A stretch of 64,000 nucleotides of DNA from NCBI GenBank assembly GCA_020543525.1, contig JAHYIO010000007.1, forward strand, positions 1-64,000. The letters run 5' to 3'. Shown one piece after another: positions 22,065-34,029 of this stretch. Source of the DNA: Coriolopsis trogii. Lineage: Eukaryota; Basidiomycota; Agaricomycetes; Polyporales; Polyporaceae. How positions within the stretch are numbered: the stretch's first letter is position 1; every line of letters begins with the position of its first letter. The notes under the pieces were generated by a model. The model saw nothing but the letters and a program-made list of their open reading frames with translations, had not been told where the DNA came from and ran no database searches. Made by a program: the position numbers and the translations under genes.

Positions 22065-23773
22065 TCAATTTTGTACCATGGGATAACTGTAACGTACTCC
22101 GTCCCGAAGCAAGGGGAATATATGTCCTAAGTAAAGTCCCGCAAGCCTAACCACTTCCGGCGACCATCTACCAGAGACGAACTCGATCCAGGTCGTTCGA
22201 TTGTGGTACTTCGGCAGGGATGTGATATCGAGACTCTGGAGAGCGGAGGGGTTTGGGATGGCCATTACAATTTTCTCCAAGTGGATGCAACGCTTCGCGA
22301 ATTCCTCTAGGACGGTGACAGGCAGTTGCAGCTCTGGCGTGAGGCTCCTGACCGCATGTGACAGATAGGATGGGAAGGCGTGCGGCAAGACAAGAACGCG
22401 GAGCTCTGGCCAAGCCTTTGTCATAGCGATGACATCTTCAACGGTGATATGAACCACCGTCAACTGGTACATGCTAAGTGCAACCTCTTTGCACTTGGCG
22501 AGTCCATAGAGAGCCGTATAGAGTGATGCGAAGTGGACCGTTTCTCCTGTGAGGACGTCGTCGTCTATACCTAGAGCAATGGACTGCAGAGTAGGTGCAA
22601 AACGACCGAGGATGGTCATGCAACGCTTCCACAGCGACGCGGTGAAATCCGTCTCAAGTGTCAACTCCTGCAACTGGGGCGCGCGTATGCTGTCAAGGAG
22701 TGACACGACCATTGTCTGCACACCATGAAGATGCAATGCGGTGAGGAATGGCAAGTGGATGTCGATGGAATAGGAAGGAGCGAATGCGGCGGGGATCATC
22801 GCTTCAGCGTTGAAGCACGTGGTCACTTCGAGTTCTGCCAGGTGGACGAGGTCAGTACAGGCGGCTAGCACAACCGCCCGGTCTTTGACGTTGCGCAGGC
22901 GTAGGGTGTGAAGAAGCCTGAATACTGCAACGTGGTGGATGCTGCACGGCAGACTGGCTTCGATGTCCAGGCACCTGACGTCGTGTGTGCGAGACTGAAT
23001 GAGATGCAAGGCATTCGAGGTGGCGTAACGGTGCTCGAGGATTTCGTGATCCGGTACGTGGTGTGCGCGCATGGGAGGGCTGAAAGAGATCGCGACCGAT
23101 CTGAGGGCAGTGGAGATGAGTAGCAGGATTGTTGAAGAAGTCGCGCTCATGTTGGTGCACTTCAGATGGGCCAGCCGCGGGAAGAGCGGACGACTGGCAA
23201 GCTTGTCCAGCAGTCTCGCGCAGGTCATGCCATCAATACTATCCGATGTGTCCAGTGCCCGAACCATATTCGCGTAGTGTTCGAGACGACACCATTCGAA
23301 GTCCTTGAAAGCGCATTTCAGAGCCTATAAATTGAAGCGCAATTAACGAGATGAATACTGAGCATAGTAGAGGCTGGAAGAGTTGTATGCCAGTGGCGTA
23401 CGGAGAGGACAATCCATAGGACGAGATTAGCCTCGCGTCGTCATGCAATCCGGCAAGGGATTCCAAGATGCAGAATTGAAGACACAAAAGTATGGCTCAC
23501 ATAATGCTCGACCGTGCCCCCTGTATCATCCAGGCCGTAATGGATCCGCCGCATGGACGTCTGCACTAAAGCCAACAGAGGGGCGAACCCATCGAGCTTG
23601 TGCCACAAAACCTCCAAGGCTGCCGTGGAGAACCTTTGAGAGACACGAGCGGAAACCGCGAGTGTCGCTTTATCGTCGGCGTTGTTTTTCATGACCTCGA
23701 GGACGAGTTCAGCGATTCCCCACATCGAATGAGGTGATATGCGAGCGGATGTGAGGCTAGTCAAGAGAGGCAT
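22065..23773 (-). CDS. F-box protein with leucine-rich-type C-terminal region
   Basis: Predicted substrate receptor of an SCF ubiquitin ligase, about 510 residues. Exon 1 (23773-23501) starts MPLLTSLTSARIS and contains the F-box-like segment MWGIAELVLEVMKNN...LAVSARVSQRFSTAALEVLWHKL (split here; about residues 17-63). A 176-bp intron (23500-23325, GTGAGC to ATAG) joins in phase to exon 2 (23324-22065). Exon 2 opens with the characteristic basidiomycete segment KDFEWCRLEHYANMVRAL. The long C-terminal part has recurrent leucine-rich helices and strands (for example LPFLTALHLHGVQTMVVSLL and PQLQELTLETDF), as in fungal F-box/LRR proteins, without perfect LRR spacing. It is one of at least five F-box genes on this strand. 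The target is unknown. The F-box assignment is by pattern and context. Confidence 0.8.
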
Positions 23774-26268
23774 GGTTGTTCGTTCGCCAGCTGTGGACGA
23801 ACGGCAACATAAATATATCGAAGACGTACGCAGTTCAGAGCAGATGGCGAAGGCGACAGGACATGGTCGCACGTGCACTACGTTACGTGCTGTGCTTCCT
23901 CAGTGAGTCCACACGAACATGAAGCCATTGAACGTTCCCGAAAAGCTGGACAATTGCTGCGTGGCTCAGAAATGGATCTGATCCTTGCGCCATCTCTAGC
24001 ACTGAGATGCCCGGGGACACGCAAATCCATCATTCCGCTCGCCCTCAATGCACTCACTGAGCATACCACACGATATACGATGTCGTGATCGAGCAGGACA
24101 AAGTCCCCGCCCGTGATAGCCTACCAAGGTTGCGGATGCCACAGGGGCCCATACCTCCAGCGTTTTTTGTGGAATTCGGTTGCCGCCGCTCATTGTCAAC
24201 TGGAGAATACTGACGCATCCAATTCACATGGAAGACGCCGACATGAAGACTGTCTCCCATGCAAGCATGACATTACCGCCATGAATACACACTGGACGCA
24301 CGCGTGGCAAGTCGCAACGATGGCTTGCATGTGGCGTGCTGTTAGCGTGCTCCGCTCACGGCAGTTTCACGGGTCAATCGGGACAGGACGTCCGAATCCC
24401 CACGCGCGGCAAAACCAGACACTAGTACTGTATGGATGACTCGGTACCGGTATGCACAGTTAGTCCAACGGAGAAAGCAATGGCAAGAAATATGAGGTAA
24501 GACCAGCTATCAGACGCCCTGCTGTGCCAAGGTATGCCTGGTCACCCTCATGTGTCTGTGCATGTGGTCCGCCAGCGTTCCGTAGACCCGGATGAAGCAA
24601 TCTGCAATTCTTACAGCCTTGGGTCGTTTCCAGACTTTTGCTCACACACAGAGCGCATGATGGAAAGTGGTCGGCTATTGTCGCCCCCCCCCCCCCCGGG
24701 CCCCCCCCCGGCTGCGTGAGACATCGCAGCCACATGCGTATGCCGATGAAGTCCCCACAAGCTTATGGACTTCGGACGGGAGCAACGCAATCTGCATGGT
24801 TTCTTACTGACGTAGATATCGCGTCTTTGCGCAGTCTCGCCTGCTCATGGGGAAGTTGAAATGATGACGTCAACATTGAAAACTTATCTGACGCGCTCTG
24901 CCTTTGGCCACGAACGGATGCACGCATGGGAGCACCGAGGGCGTAGACAGGATACCTCGAACATGCGCTGAGTTCCACTTGGCCAACACGAGCGCGGGCA
25001 TAGATGAGCGTGTACGTTCCGGTGCTGGAGAATGGGACAACGGTAGCCTCGACGTCATGATAGATATGTTCCTGCCTGTCGTCTTCAGCGTCGCAGGCGC
25101 ATGCGGTAGTGTTGCAGTCGAGTTAGCCAGGGGAGGCTTCCAACTTTGCCCCTGCAGCCACGGGCGGACTGAAGGAGGACAAGTGGGATGGAGGGCAGAT
25201 GACATAGCGTCCTCACCGTAGCGCTGTCCGAGGTCCATGCGGAGTTTTGGGATGACCGAACTCTTCCGAAAACGTAGCAACTGTATTCCATCACAAGACA
25301 GCAACTATCAACTCCCACTAACCACCGGAAATTAAGATGCACGTGTGCCGCCCTGGCGGGATCTAAACACGTATATGAATCGGGCCCTGTGATTGGTATG
25401 GGAAGCAGGCTTGGAAAAGACCGCAAGAAACTCTTGGTCCCCAATGACATGCGAGAACACAATGGGTGGGAGGAGGGCCGCGCTCTAGAATCGGCGGTGT
25501 TCACAGCAACGGCAAAGGTCAATCAAGAAACGAACATTGACGGCGGCCATGGAGCGGCAAAGAAGCACTCGGCTGCCGGAGCAGAAGCTCACTCGTAACT
25601 CCGCCATTGCTACATGAATTCCAACCGGCGTGATCACGTCCCGAGATTCTGCAGGGACGGAGCCATGGATCTTTTCCTTGTACACCGAAACTGCGCTCTT
25701 GCTTCGGCAAAATGTTGGGCTAAAAGCCGGATAGAAACAGAATTCTACGTACGCGCAAGCACGTATCAATCGGCCACAAGGGTGTGGGGAAACAATAGTA
25801 TTAAAGAGGACATGGTAAAACGCCGGGTATTGGCCTATCTGAAGTCTGACTAAGTGTCCGCGTGCTCATCTCCAAATGACATCGAATGTGGGCGGTCACA
25901 TGGTGTGTGGCCGACGCTTCGCAATCGCGAAAGAGGGCACTAAGAGAGGGCGGATACACACAGGAATACACATAGCGGGGGCGGTGAACCATGAGGACAG
26001 TGTACTGTGGACGAAACCGAGGGCGGAATAGAGCAAGAAAGGAAACTGAGACGCTGACTAATCGCACAGAGTGGGTGCTTCGCCTACGGACGCTGAGCGA
26101 CGTCCGCGGTATGCACACTCAGCACAGCGATATGCGCATCATCAGATACATAGGAATAAGGGGACAGACGTGGTACAGAGAGGAGCGCACAAGGTGTTGG
26201 TCAAGACTAGGTTCTAAAGGAACAATTGGGAGTGAGGACGGTGCGCCCTGGATAATGGAGCCAGTGGT
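23774..26268. other. 2.5-kb gene-poor stretch
   Basis: No confident gene. A homopolymer-rich spot at about 24687-24712 (C15, GGG, C9) is prone to sequencing error. A minus-strand frame at 25304-24870 is open and Pro/Ser-rich but has no family resemblance. Confidence 0.4.
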
Positions 26269-28068
26269 TCAGTTCTTCTTTGCCTTCTTAGCGACGACAG
26301 TCACGCGCCGGCGGGTGCCACCTGTGTGAGACGACGGAGAGACAGGCTCCTCGGCCGGCGTGCTCACTTCGCTGTGAACTCGCTTTCGCGTCGTCTTCTG
26401 CGCCCCGGTGGACGGTTGAATCGTAGGCGACTCCTCTTCCTGCTCCGACCCCGCACGAACGAGAATTGTCTCAGACTGAGAAGGCGCGATGCCTGTGTGG
26501 CGTCCTCGGGTATCATTCTGCGCCTGCAGCGATCAGCGGACGATTGAAGCACGACATGGTACTGAAAACGTACAACATCAACACCCTGATGCGATCCTTC
26601 CAGCGGTAGCACATCCTTCGAGAGAGGCTGACTGCGGCCTTGAGGATTCCCAGCGACGATGACTGCTGAGGTGTTGTCCTACAGGAACCTCCTTGTTACA
26701 CGCAAAACGAAGGAGAGCTGTTGCACAACCACTCACAGGAATGTTAGCCTCGCTTAAATCACTCGACGACCACGAGAGTGGGGTGTCAGCGCGTTCCACA
26801 GTGGCGTACTGCTCAGCTAGGTCCTCACGGAGGTTGCGAAATTTTTGAACGTCAGCCGGCCCAAACTGCACTTCGTTCGCCGCTGGTGCAGCATGCGCGA
26901 CCGACTGGGCGTCCGATTGGATGGCCGGTGGATCCTCCTTGAACATAGGGTAATCTTCCGCTAAATCAGGGTGGTCAGAACGCGTCACCGAAAACACAGG
27001 ATGGGCTCGTTACGCACGCATAAAAACCTTCTGGCCTGCAGTTAAGCCTTCATGAGGAACCATATCCTCACTATCAACTTCGAAAGTGCCACGACTAGTC
27101 AGGAGATCGGGAGAGACTTTGCCGACGCGGACAAATTCATATGGAGTGAACGTTGTGACCCAATTCTTCGAGCCTATGAAGAACTCGACAGAAAAACTGA
27201 ACCAAACGATGTCTCCAATCTTGAGAGCCGCGGGATTGCACTGGGATATGTCGCGCAGTTGACCCTGATGAGGTTCCATGATGGATGGGCGGTCGGGGTT
27301 GGGGAAGTACTCGGTACCGTCTCGCGTCGCGGCGGCAATCCAAGGGTGGAGCTTATACTTCACACCCGCCTCTTTGACGTGAGAGTAGAGTGTGCGTTTC
27401 ATGAACATTTGGGAGTTCAGAGTGAAACCGTTGGGCAGATCCCCTTTGCCGTTCTGCCATTCGCGGCGAGGTTTATTGTGTATATTGAAGTCTTTGGTTG
27501 ACTCGATCAAACTTTCAAACTTCTGAGACAAGATTCAGTTCCACAGACGGGGAGTGACTAGTCATGGCGTATCACTCACCTCCTGTGCCTCCCATAGGGT
27601 CTTGTCATGCTCGGTGTCAATGCTGTAAGAAAATTGGCACATGTTGTTGGCAGACGTTTGGCTATGGTTCGTGAGCGATGGAAGAAGGATGGCAGGGGTC
27701 AACGCTCACATGCGGTTTTCGGCAAGATTGGATGGCGCCGTATGACCGGTTGGGACGAAGTTTCCTGTGTCCAAATCCGAGCTCCAACGCCACACACCCA
27801 CGGTATGGAAGACAGCGGCATTTTTGCTGCCCGCTTTCACTACCTGGAGGACGCAGATAGTGAAATAACAGAGACTACAGCCAATAAAAGTGCAACATAC
27901 CAGCCAACGGGGAGCGAACAGATGGCGGGTATCGACCAGCGGCTGCTCAGATGCAAGGGACTGCAGCGCATCGTTCAGATTGAGATAGCCGTCCTTGAAG
28001 GAGACGTTCCGCCAATAATGTAAGGCCTGCTGAAGGTGAGGGACGGACTGATAGCAAGGAAGGGGCAT
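26269..28068 (-). CDS. Orphan multi-exon protein with GDIV motif and basic tail
   Basis: Function unknown. The phased exons are 28068-27901 (start MPLPCYQSVPHLQQALHYW), 27843-27710, 27622-27580, 27522-27018 and 26960-26737. Introns are 57, 87, 57 and 57 bp with clean GT/AG ends, giving 358 codons. One or two further exons follow. The last ends EEPVSPSSHTGGTRRRV and VVAKKAKKN at a TGA whose final base is 26269; how 26737 connects to about 26530 is unresolved. The conserved-looking core is KIGDIVWFSFSVEF followed by WVTTFTPYEFVRVGKV, reminiscent of the gene at 60160-60801 (GDIVLLECVF...FVTWGVRFQMKALSLL). The middle part is acidic (FRNLREDLAEQYATVERAD) and the C-terminus is basic, suggesting a nuclear protein. 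I recall similar uncharacterised proteins from Agaricomycetes, but no name. Confidence 0.6.
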
Positions 28069-29315
28069 GATCGTGTAACGTGAAATGAGGCAAAGCGCAT
28101 ACGAAGGACGGTGTCTTATAGCCTATGTCACGTCTCCCTAGAGAGTTAAAGCGCGTGCGGCAGAAGTGGTGTGCTTTGTGTTGCCAGACGACACTCCAGT
28201 GATCAAGAACGAACACAGTCGTCCCTCCTCGCACTGCATTACACATGCACGGAACACAGCGCACACACCTACATGATTGCGCCTACATGGGACAATGATG
28301 GCGTGATGAATGAGGGTGATCACGGGAGAGTTGAGACGCTGGGACTGTGGCGTCATGTGTGGGAAACGTAGGGCATGATGTGCAATGGCGATTGTAGCAA
28401 TGTCTCCACACGGTCACGAGGACAACGCTGTCTGAGGTTCTCAGTATTTTCACAGGAGAGTCCGGTGTTTGGGCTAGTAATAAGAACCCGAGGCCTATCA
28501 CTGAAGGGGAATCTCCCCAGCAGCGAAAGACCCACAATGCCTGAACGATTCCGTTCGTTCGCGACGGTCATACATATCAAGACAGCGGAGTTGGTGCGCG
28601 AAACCTTGAAGGCATGCGACGTATGTCAAGTCGTGTGTTCGCACACAACGATATCTGGCAATCATATTCGATACCAGCATGGTGAGCTCCAGCAAAGTGA
28701 CGCGTGGCAATACGTACCTGACTGCACACGTTTTCCTTGCAGTTCACAAAGTGGAAGGTTACATTGTCACCATCCGTGCAACTGCGAGGTCGTCCCGGAC
28801 CGACCTACGGAACGACACATACCAGGCCATCGTGATTGACACTGAGAGGAAGCATGTGGTTCGTCGTGAGTTACTTGTATGGACGACTTGCTCACGGTGT
28901 TCGCATCAGGAGGGCATTTTTGTTCCCCTCGGACACTATCCAGTGTCTGACAATGACGGCGTGAACGCCGAGGCACCACTTGGAAGTGCGACATCGGAGG
29001 ACAACGTTCGCTGAGATGACATACTTGATGCTTGGTAGTTAGAAAGCATGCATGTACATCTATTGGCAACTATACTGCATGATGCAAGCCAGGAAGTAGC
29101 GTATGAGGTTGGTGGAAGACAGTGAGAAGCCTAGTGCCACGTCTGGCGGTTGTGTATGTTCAGACTGGTCATAGTTATTCTCCGGCGGGCAGGACACTGT
29201 TATGACAACCACCGCGCGCGACGATGGATATGTAAATCAAGGCGCTAGAAACGGTGAGGAGGATTTGCGAGGACTGTAGAGCCCACAAGATGTACAGGTG
29301 TTGAATGGCCGCGCA
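28069..29315. other. No confident gene
   Basis: Plus-strand frames at 28375-28839 and 28679-29014 are open, but neither shows a motif or phased introns that I trust. The hAT-type element begins at 29316. Confidence 0.35.
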
Positions 29316-29610
29316 TAGGGCATGGCACGGGTCGCCACGGGTGCGGGTACAGGTGGAGGAGAAAGTAATCCGCGCAAACCCCGTACCCGCAGGCGGGTAC
29401 CCGTGTACCCGTGAGAGGCTCTGTATGACCATGCAGCAGCGTGCTGCAACCGCTTCGTGTGCACCTTTCTGAGGCGTACTATACACTCACAGGGTTGATT
29501 CGTCTGGCCATCGAGGCTGTCACCACAGACGACATCGCGTTTCGCATCCCCTGAGAGTAGCTCACGGGTACGGGTCGGGTCTACCTGTACCCGACCCGAG
29601 CCATACCCTA
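29316..29610. mobile_element. hAT-type miniature element (MITE), 295 bp
   Basis: Terminal inverted repeats are TAGGGCATGGCACGGGTCG on the left and, read inward from the right, TAGGGTATGGCTCGGGTCGGG. The element is flanked by a perfect 8-bp target-site duplication, GCCGCGCA, at 29308-29315 and 29611-29618. Ends of the type YARNG and 8-bp duplications are the hallmark of the hAT superfamily. The inside is made of inverted GGGTACGGGTA-type words and has no transposase, so it is non-autonomous. Its relative is at 49633-50456. Confidence 0.9.
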
Positions 29611-29618
29611 GCCGCGCA

Positions 29619-30238
29619 GTGTAGATTGGCAGCATATCAACATGTCAATTGGGTAGTTTGAAACAGAGGCGCAAGAACGAAACTGGCGATATCCATATCG
29701 CCGGTGACCACAGGGTGCGGACCATAGAATAACGACGTGCATACTAGCGCAGGTATCACGACAAAAGGAGTCTTGTCAGCGGACACAGTGCTGCGCAACC
29801 CAAGGCCACGAAGGACAGTATCGCGTAATCGGAGTACGATCAGAGTACAATGTAACAAGAAGTCACAACAAACGCTAGTCATATATTCTCTACCTCTGTA
29901 GAGGCCTCAGTGTCATAACCATCAAAGTTATCATCCGGGTCACGCCCCAACCCGTACAGAAACTCCACCGCAGGCTGGATGGACCGATATTCCGGAAAAT
30001 GTCTCACTGGATCAGTGATGTAGGCAATGGAGCTAGACCGACCATATGAGACCCAGCGCGTGGTACGGGCAAAACGTGAGCAGACCTGTACATGAACCGT
30101 GGGCCAACTCGAAGGGCAGCGCCGGTAGGAACGACCCCATACCCGGTGTGAAGAACCTCAAACGAGTATGGTGAAACCGATGGCGTGGTTACCTTGAATA
30201 GGCCTGCAGTTGGTCAATAACTATACTTCAGTTGAGAT
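29619..30238. other. No confident gene
   Basis: Intergenic sequence between the hAT-type element and the 3' end of the minus-strand gene ending at 30239. Nothing is recognised. Confidence 0.4.
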
Positions 30239-31313
30239 TCACAGGCACATACAAGTGCGAGCATGTGCGTAAGGGAGGACCCATGTATAGGCGTCGCCCA
30301 CATTGCGCTTCCATACACACAGCTCGCGAATGTCTGGAGGAGAATGTTCTGCGCGTAGAATACGGAAGCCGCGTGAATGATACTTGGAAATCCACTCCTG
30401 GGTAGCGGTGGTTTCCGTAGTCAGATCTTGACAGGTCGCCATGACATTGTGAACAAAAGTGGACCGGGGAAACAAGGATAGCGCGTAGGTCGCAGTCATG
30501 ATATTCATGACCCCCGCTGTATGCCGTCGCGGCGTCAGAAAACACCAATGGAATGTGTGTCGACGATAACTCACTGGAGTGGAAGTTGTTGATTAGGTAT
30601 TCTCCAGGATCTCCATTGATGACCGTGAGCTGAATCCGACGCCCGGTCAAGATGGGTCCGCAGTCACGCGAGCGGACGAAGTGGAAGGTCATGATATCGG
30701 ATGCGCGGCGACCGGAGGTAATGTTGGAATGGCCTTGCAACGAGCAGCATGTCGCGCCAAAAGCCAAAGCCGCGGCGTCGAAGAGTTGGTGTCCTCCGTC
30801 TGGGCTTTGATATTGAAAGTCCTGTCGCCTGAAGTACCGACCAGCCGGAAGGACACCATGGAGAGGTACGTAGACGTTCAAATCTGACGGTGGGTACATG
30901 CGTCTGCCGAGGAATTGTTGAGCCTCCGATCCCGACACCACACCGGAGCACGCTTCCAGCATGCGGAGGAAGTTGGATACGTCGCAGAACCAGCGGCGAA
31001 AGTGATCTTTGACGTTCCATTTCCGGCGAATATAGCCCTCCACCGCGTAGAACAGGGAAGAACAGACGGGACGCAAGAGGATGATGACATCCGGTGTCCA
31101 AATGTTGAAGCAATGATCAATGGAGTCGAGTGGGGCGAGAAGAAGGAACGATTCCAGGTGGGATAAGCGCGGACCCGTAGCCACGTCAATGCCGCGAATA
31201 GGAGGGGACGAAGGCAGCAGGTTGACGTCCTTCGAGCACAACCTAGTGAGACTGCGGCAAAGGAGGACATTAGAGGGAACACATACCATTATGCCTGACT
31301 GATCGTATTGCAT
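30239..31313 (-). CDS. F-box/nucleotidyltransferase-like family protein, degenerate motif (copy C)
   Basis: Member of the same family as the genes at 37774 and 39440. Exons are 31313-30575 and 30516-30239; the 58-bp intron (30574-30517, GTGAGT to ACAG) joins in phase at ...NFHS|TGVMNIMTATYA, giving about 338 residues. N-terminal residues resemble an F-box (LESFLLLAPLDSIDHC...VCSSLFYAVEGYIRRKW). The signature is VVSGSEAQQFLGRRMYPPSD then LNVYVP. The GS loop is kept, but the second carboxylate of the D-x-D pair is Asn. The later strand that should hold a third Asp reads IQLTVING. The C-terminal family block is VMNIMTATYALSLFPRSTF, then ISKYHSRGFRI and GDAYTWVLPY. The start codon is uncertain, as an alternative ATG at 31289 or an upstream exon is possible. 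Probably not catalytic if the fold is right. Function unknown. Confidence 0.7.
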
Positions 31314-31878
31314 TCGAGTATACCGAGGGGAGGATGAAGAGAGATGCGAGAAGGATACGGGTGTGATGGAACATATACTAAAGACCTTGTGTGGAACTGT
31401 TGTTGCTTCACTCGCGCGCAATATCTGCCCGTGTGGGTACTGTATGGATGCCTCCCAAGTGGGCGCCGATTCTCCGGCAGAGAAGTGGTGGGATACATCA
31501 GAAGGCAAACATGGGGACAGATGGAACGCAATTGTCGCGTCATGAACGTTGGTGGTGAGAAGTCGTCGTGCGCCCAAGTCACCGGCAGTGGTCTCGATGC
31601 TTCCTTGCACACATGATGGAGTGTCGGTGCGGTGAATTACGCAAGCTTTCGAAGTACAAGTCACGCGGAATAATATGCGAAGTGCGCACGAAACACGGCG
31701 TGACCGAGGGACGGTGAAGGCTGGAAGCTGGTAGCCGAGCAGTGGAGACAGCCAAACATGCGCTATTGTATGCTACGCGTATATTGCATGTCGGGGTGCG
31801 GGTTTTGCGACATGTGAATGACTTTGGTACGCGATGGTAGAAGGGTCAATGGTAGTCATCGTTGGGATATTCAAAACA

Positions 31879-33107
31879 TTACACATTCAAGGCCGGTAAG
31901 TGTACAGCTACACTTGACCGTGGTCGCTCTGATGAGCATGAGTCACCCATAGGGGAGACTTACAGGCATCTGCTAGATCCCACCCCTTATCCCTGTCCAC
32001 GCTCCGGACCCACATGCGAAGTCCAACGACGAAATATCGCAGACGCGGATGGAGAAGGCATTCGGCGTGCTCCGAGGACCAGTGTGCCAACAGAGTTTCT
32101 TTGCGCACCGACAGTTGCCCGTGATTAACAGCAACGACTTCAACGCCAGGTCGCGTCCTCACCATACTCAATGCCGCGTCCTACCACCATCGTTGTGAGC
32201 CAAGATAACGCCACCCAAGGACGTAGCTCACCAAGAACGTTGCAAGAGCATGACCGACATCAACGGTTATATCCAAATACTCCAATGACGGGAAGGACAC
32301 GAAGATGGCTTGGAACAGGGCTTGACGATCTCCTCGATCATGCCAGTCAAACGCCAACCGACGTAGATCTGGGGACCTCCAAGGAGCTTGCGCCCTGAAA
32401 AACTTCGCTGCTGGTCCAGGCATGAGTGGGCGCTCTAGGACGACGGTGTGAATGGAACGATGGCGCATGAATGCTTCAACGATGGGAAGGCGAGTGGACC
32501 TGATGCTTCTGAGAGACGGGAGCGTCAAGGGTTGATAGGTCGCAGAGGGGAAAGTCGATGACGGCAATATGATGAGCTCGGCTCGCATGAGAATGTCAAG
32601 GGCAACGGGAACAGATGCTGCTTCTATGTCGATTCGAAGGTGTCGGAGACGAACGGCCGCGCGCAACATATTGGCAAGGAGAGGGAGTCCACGGAAATCT
32701 TCCCGAATTCCGTAGGATGAGTAATTGAACGTCACGAGGTGATATGCGTAGCCACCGGCGTGATACAAGTCCATGGGAGAGGTCGCGGTGCGGATAAGGG
32801 CGCCGAGTATCCTTGCTGGGTGGTCGACGTCCATGCCAGACAGCTCGTGGGGATGAAACCGAACGCTGAGCGAGCGATACAGGAGTGGGGCGACAACGCG
32901 ATGCAACTCTCTACTGCAAAGGAGCATGGCATGCCTGTCGGTACGGCAGAGTAGCTGTGCGATGGCGTAGACAATGTCCGAGGGGACGGAGATTGTTCTC
33001 AGACGTGTGAGATCTGTTGCAGGAGTTTCTGCCGCAAGAAAGGGAAACAGAGTCAGTTCGAGGCATACAAAGGATCGAACGTTGCACACCATCGAACTGC
33101 TCTCCAT
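31879..33107 (-). CDS. F-box protein, leucine-rich-type C-terminal region
   Basis: Predicted SCF-type F-box protein of about 373 residues. Exons are 33107-32232, 32180-31964 and 31907-31879. Introns are 51 bp (32231-32181) and 56 bp (31963-31908), both GT...AG and phase-consistent, ending at TAA 31881-31879. The F-box-like segment is ISVPSDIVYAIAQLL then RHAMLLCSRELHRVVAPLLY. Downstream are leucine-rich segments such as LPLLANMLRAAVRLRHLRID, LTLPSLRSIRSTRLPIVEAF and FPSLEYLDITVD. The N-terminus before the F-box could include an unspliced intron (a CGGCAG acceptor lies near 33030), so the start is provisional. It sits immediately upstream of copy C of the F-box/nucleotidyltransferase-like family, in the same orientation. 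The ligase target is unknown. Confidence 0.72.
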
Positions 33108-33472
33108 TGGAAGTTGAGACAATGACGGGTTGAAAGGTCGACATGCTAGGCAGGGAGAAGACTTGACACTTAGAAGATGCGAATGTATCTGCTGGGTGCT
33201 GTTGGGTCTCCATCATGAGGAAGAGGATGTTTGCGTACGATGGAACGGGGGAGGTGGAAATTGTGCGATCCAAGAACTATCAGTGATCGGTTCAGGAATA
33301 AAACAAACGGCGGCGAGCAGCTTACGACAAGTCCGTGAGCAATGTGTCCTTCGGTCGCACCGGTCAGAAGTCAAGCGAGTCAATGAGCGCTGCAGGGATC
33401 ACACGCAACAGATGACGTGCCATATGCCCTATTGCTCACGGGGCCGATTAAAATGATTTCAGATGATGCACG

Positions 33473-34027
33473 GTGAACTCTTGGCCTATCCGAAGTTCGG
33501 CACTCGACATACACAACCGCAATATGGGCGATAATATTCCCGTAGGCCAGATGGCGACGCCGCAGGGGATTTTGGCGCAGCTACAGATAAATGAACACGA
33601 GTGGTGGGATGATGCGACGTACTCTCCCAGCGATCCCCATCGCCTAATAAAGCGCATCCCAACCAAGTCCAACCAGGTGCGTCTTCGTAGAGTTGACAAC
33701 ATTGTGCAATGAATACTGAGCCTGTCCGTTAGGATGCATATTGCTATAAGCTTGTTTGGTGTTCAACACACTGTCCTGGTGCCAAATCAGACCGAGTGCA
33801 CGTGGAGTCTGGCGCAGATACAAATGATCGACATGACCGAGGAGGGCCAGCGTCCCCAGACATCATGTGAGTATCGGCCCCGAGGCTACTCATGGTCCGG
33901 AGGACATGGAGGTTGAGGAATCGGATACAGGGGCATTGAGTATTGTTCCCCAGGACGGGACAATCGAGGAGTCCGATCTCGTAACGCTGACATCCATTGA
34001 GTGGGTGTGCAGCACCGACGAGGTATG
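33473..34027 (+). CDS. Possible small acidic protein, weak model
   Basis: Unrecognised. Two plus-strand segments look coding. Positions 33524-33690 read MGDNIPVGQMATPQGILAQL then EHEWWDDATYSPSDPHRLIK. Positions 33898-34027 read EDMEVEESDTGALSIVPQDG then TIEESDLVTLTSIEWVCSTD, ending at TGA 34025-34027. Between them an Asp-rich segment (HVESGADTNDRHDRGGPASP) ends at a GTGAGT donor. I could not phase all joints. The protein would be short and acidic with no known domain. Confidence 0.25.
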
Positions 34028-34029
34028 AA

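Noticed and set aside
24687..24712. Long C run as a regulatory or G-quadruplex element
   Set aside because: It could form structure on the minus strand, but homopolymers of this kind are also common assembly errors and nothing near it suggests a promoter.
30228..31664. Single 478-codon minus-strand frame
   Set aside because: Its C-terminal third is in the wrong frame: splicing the 58-bp intron 30574-30517 restores the conserved family ending, and its N-terminal third has no support.
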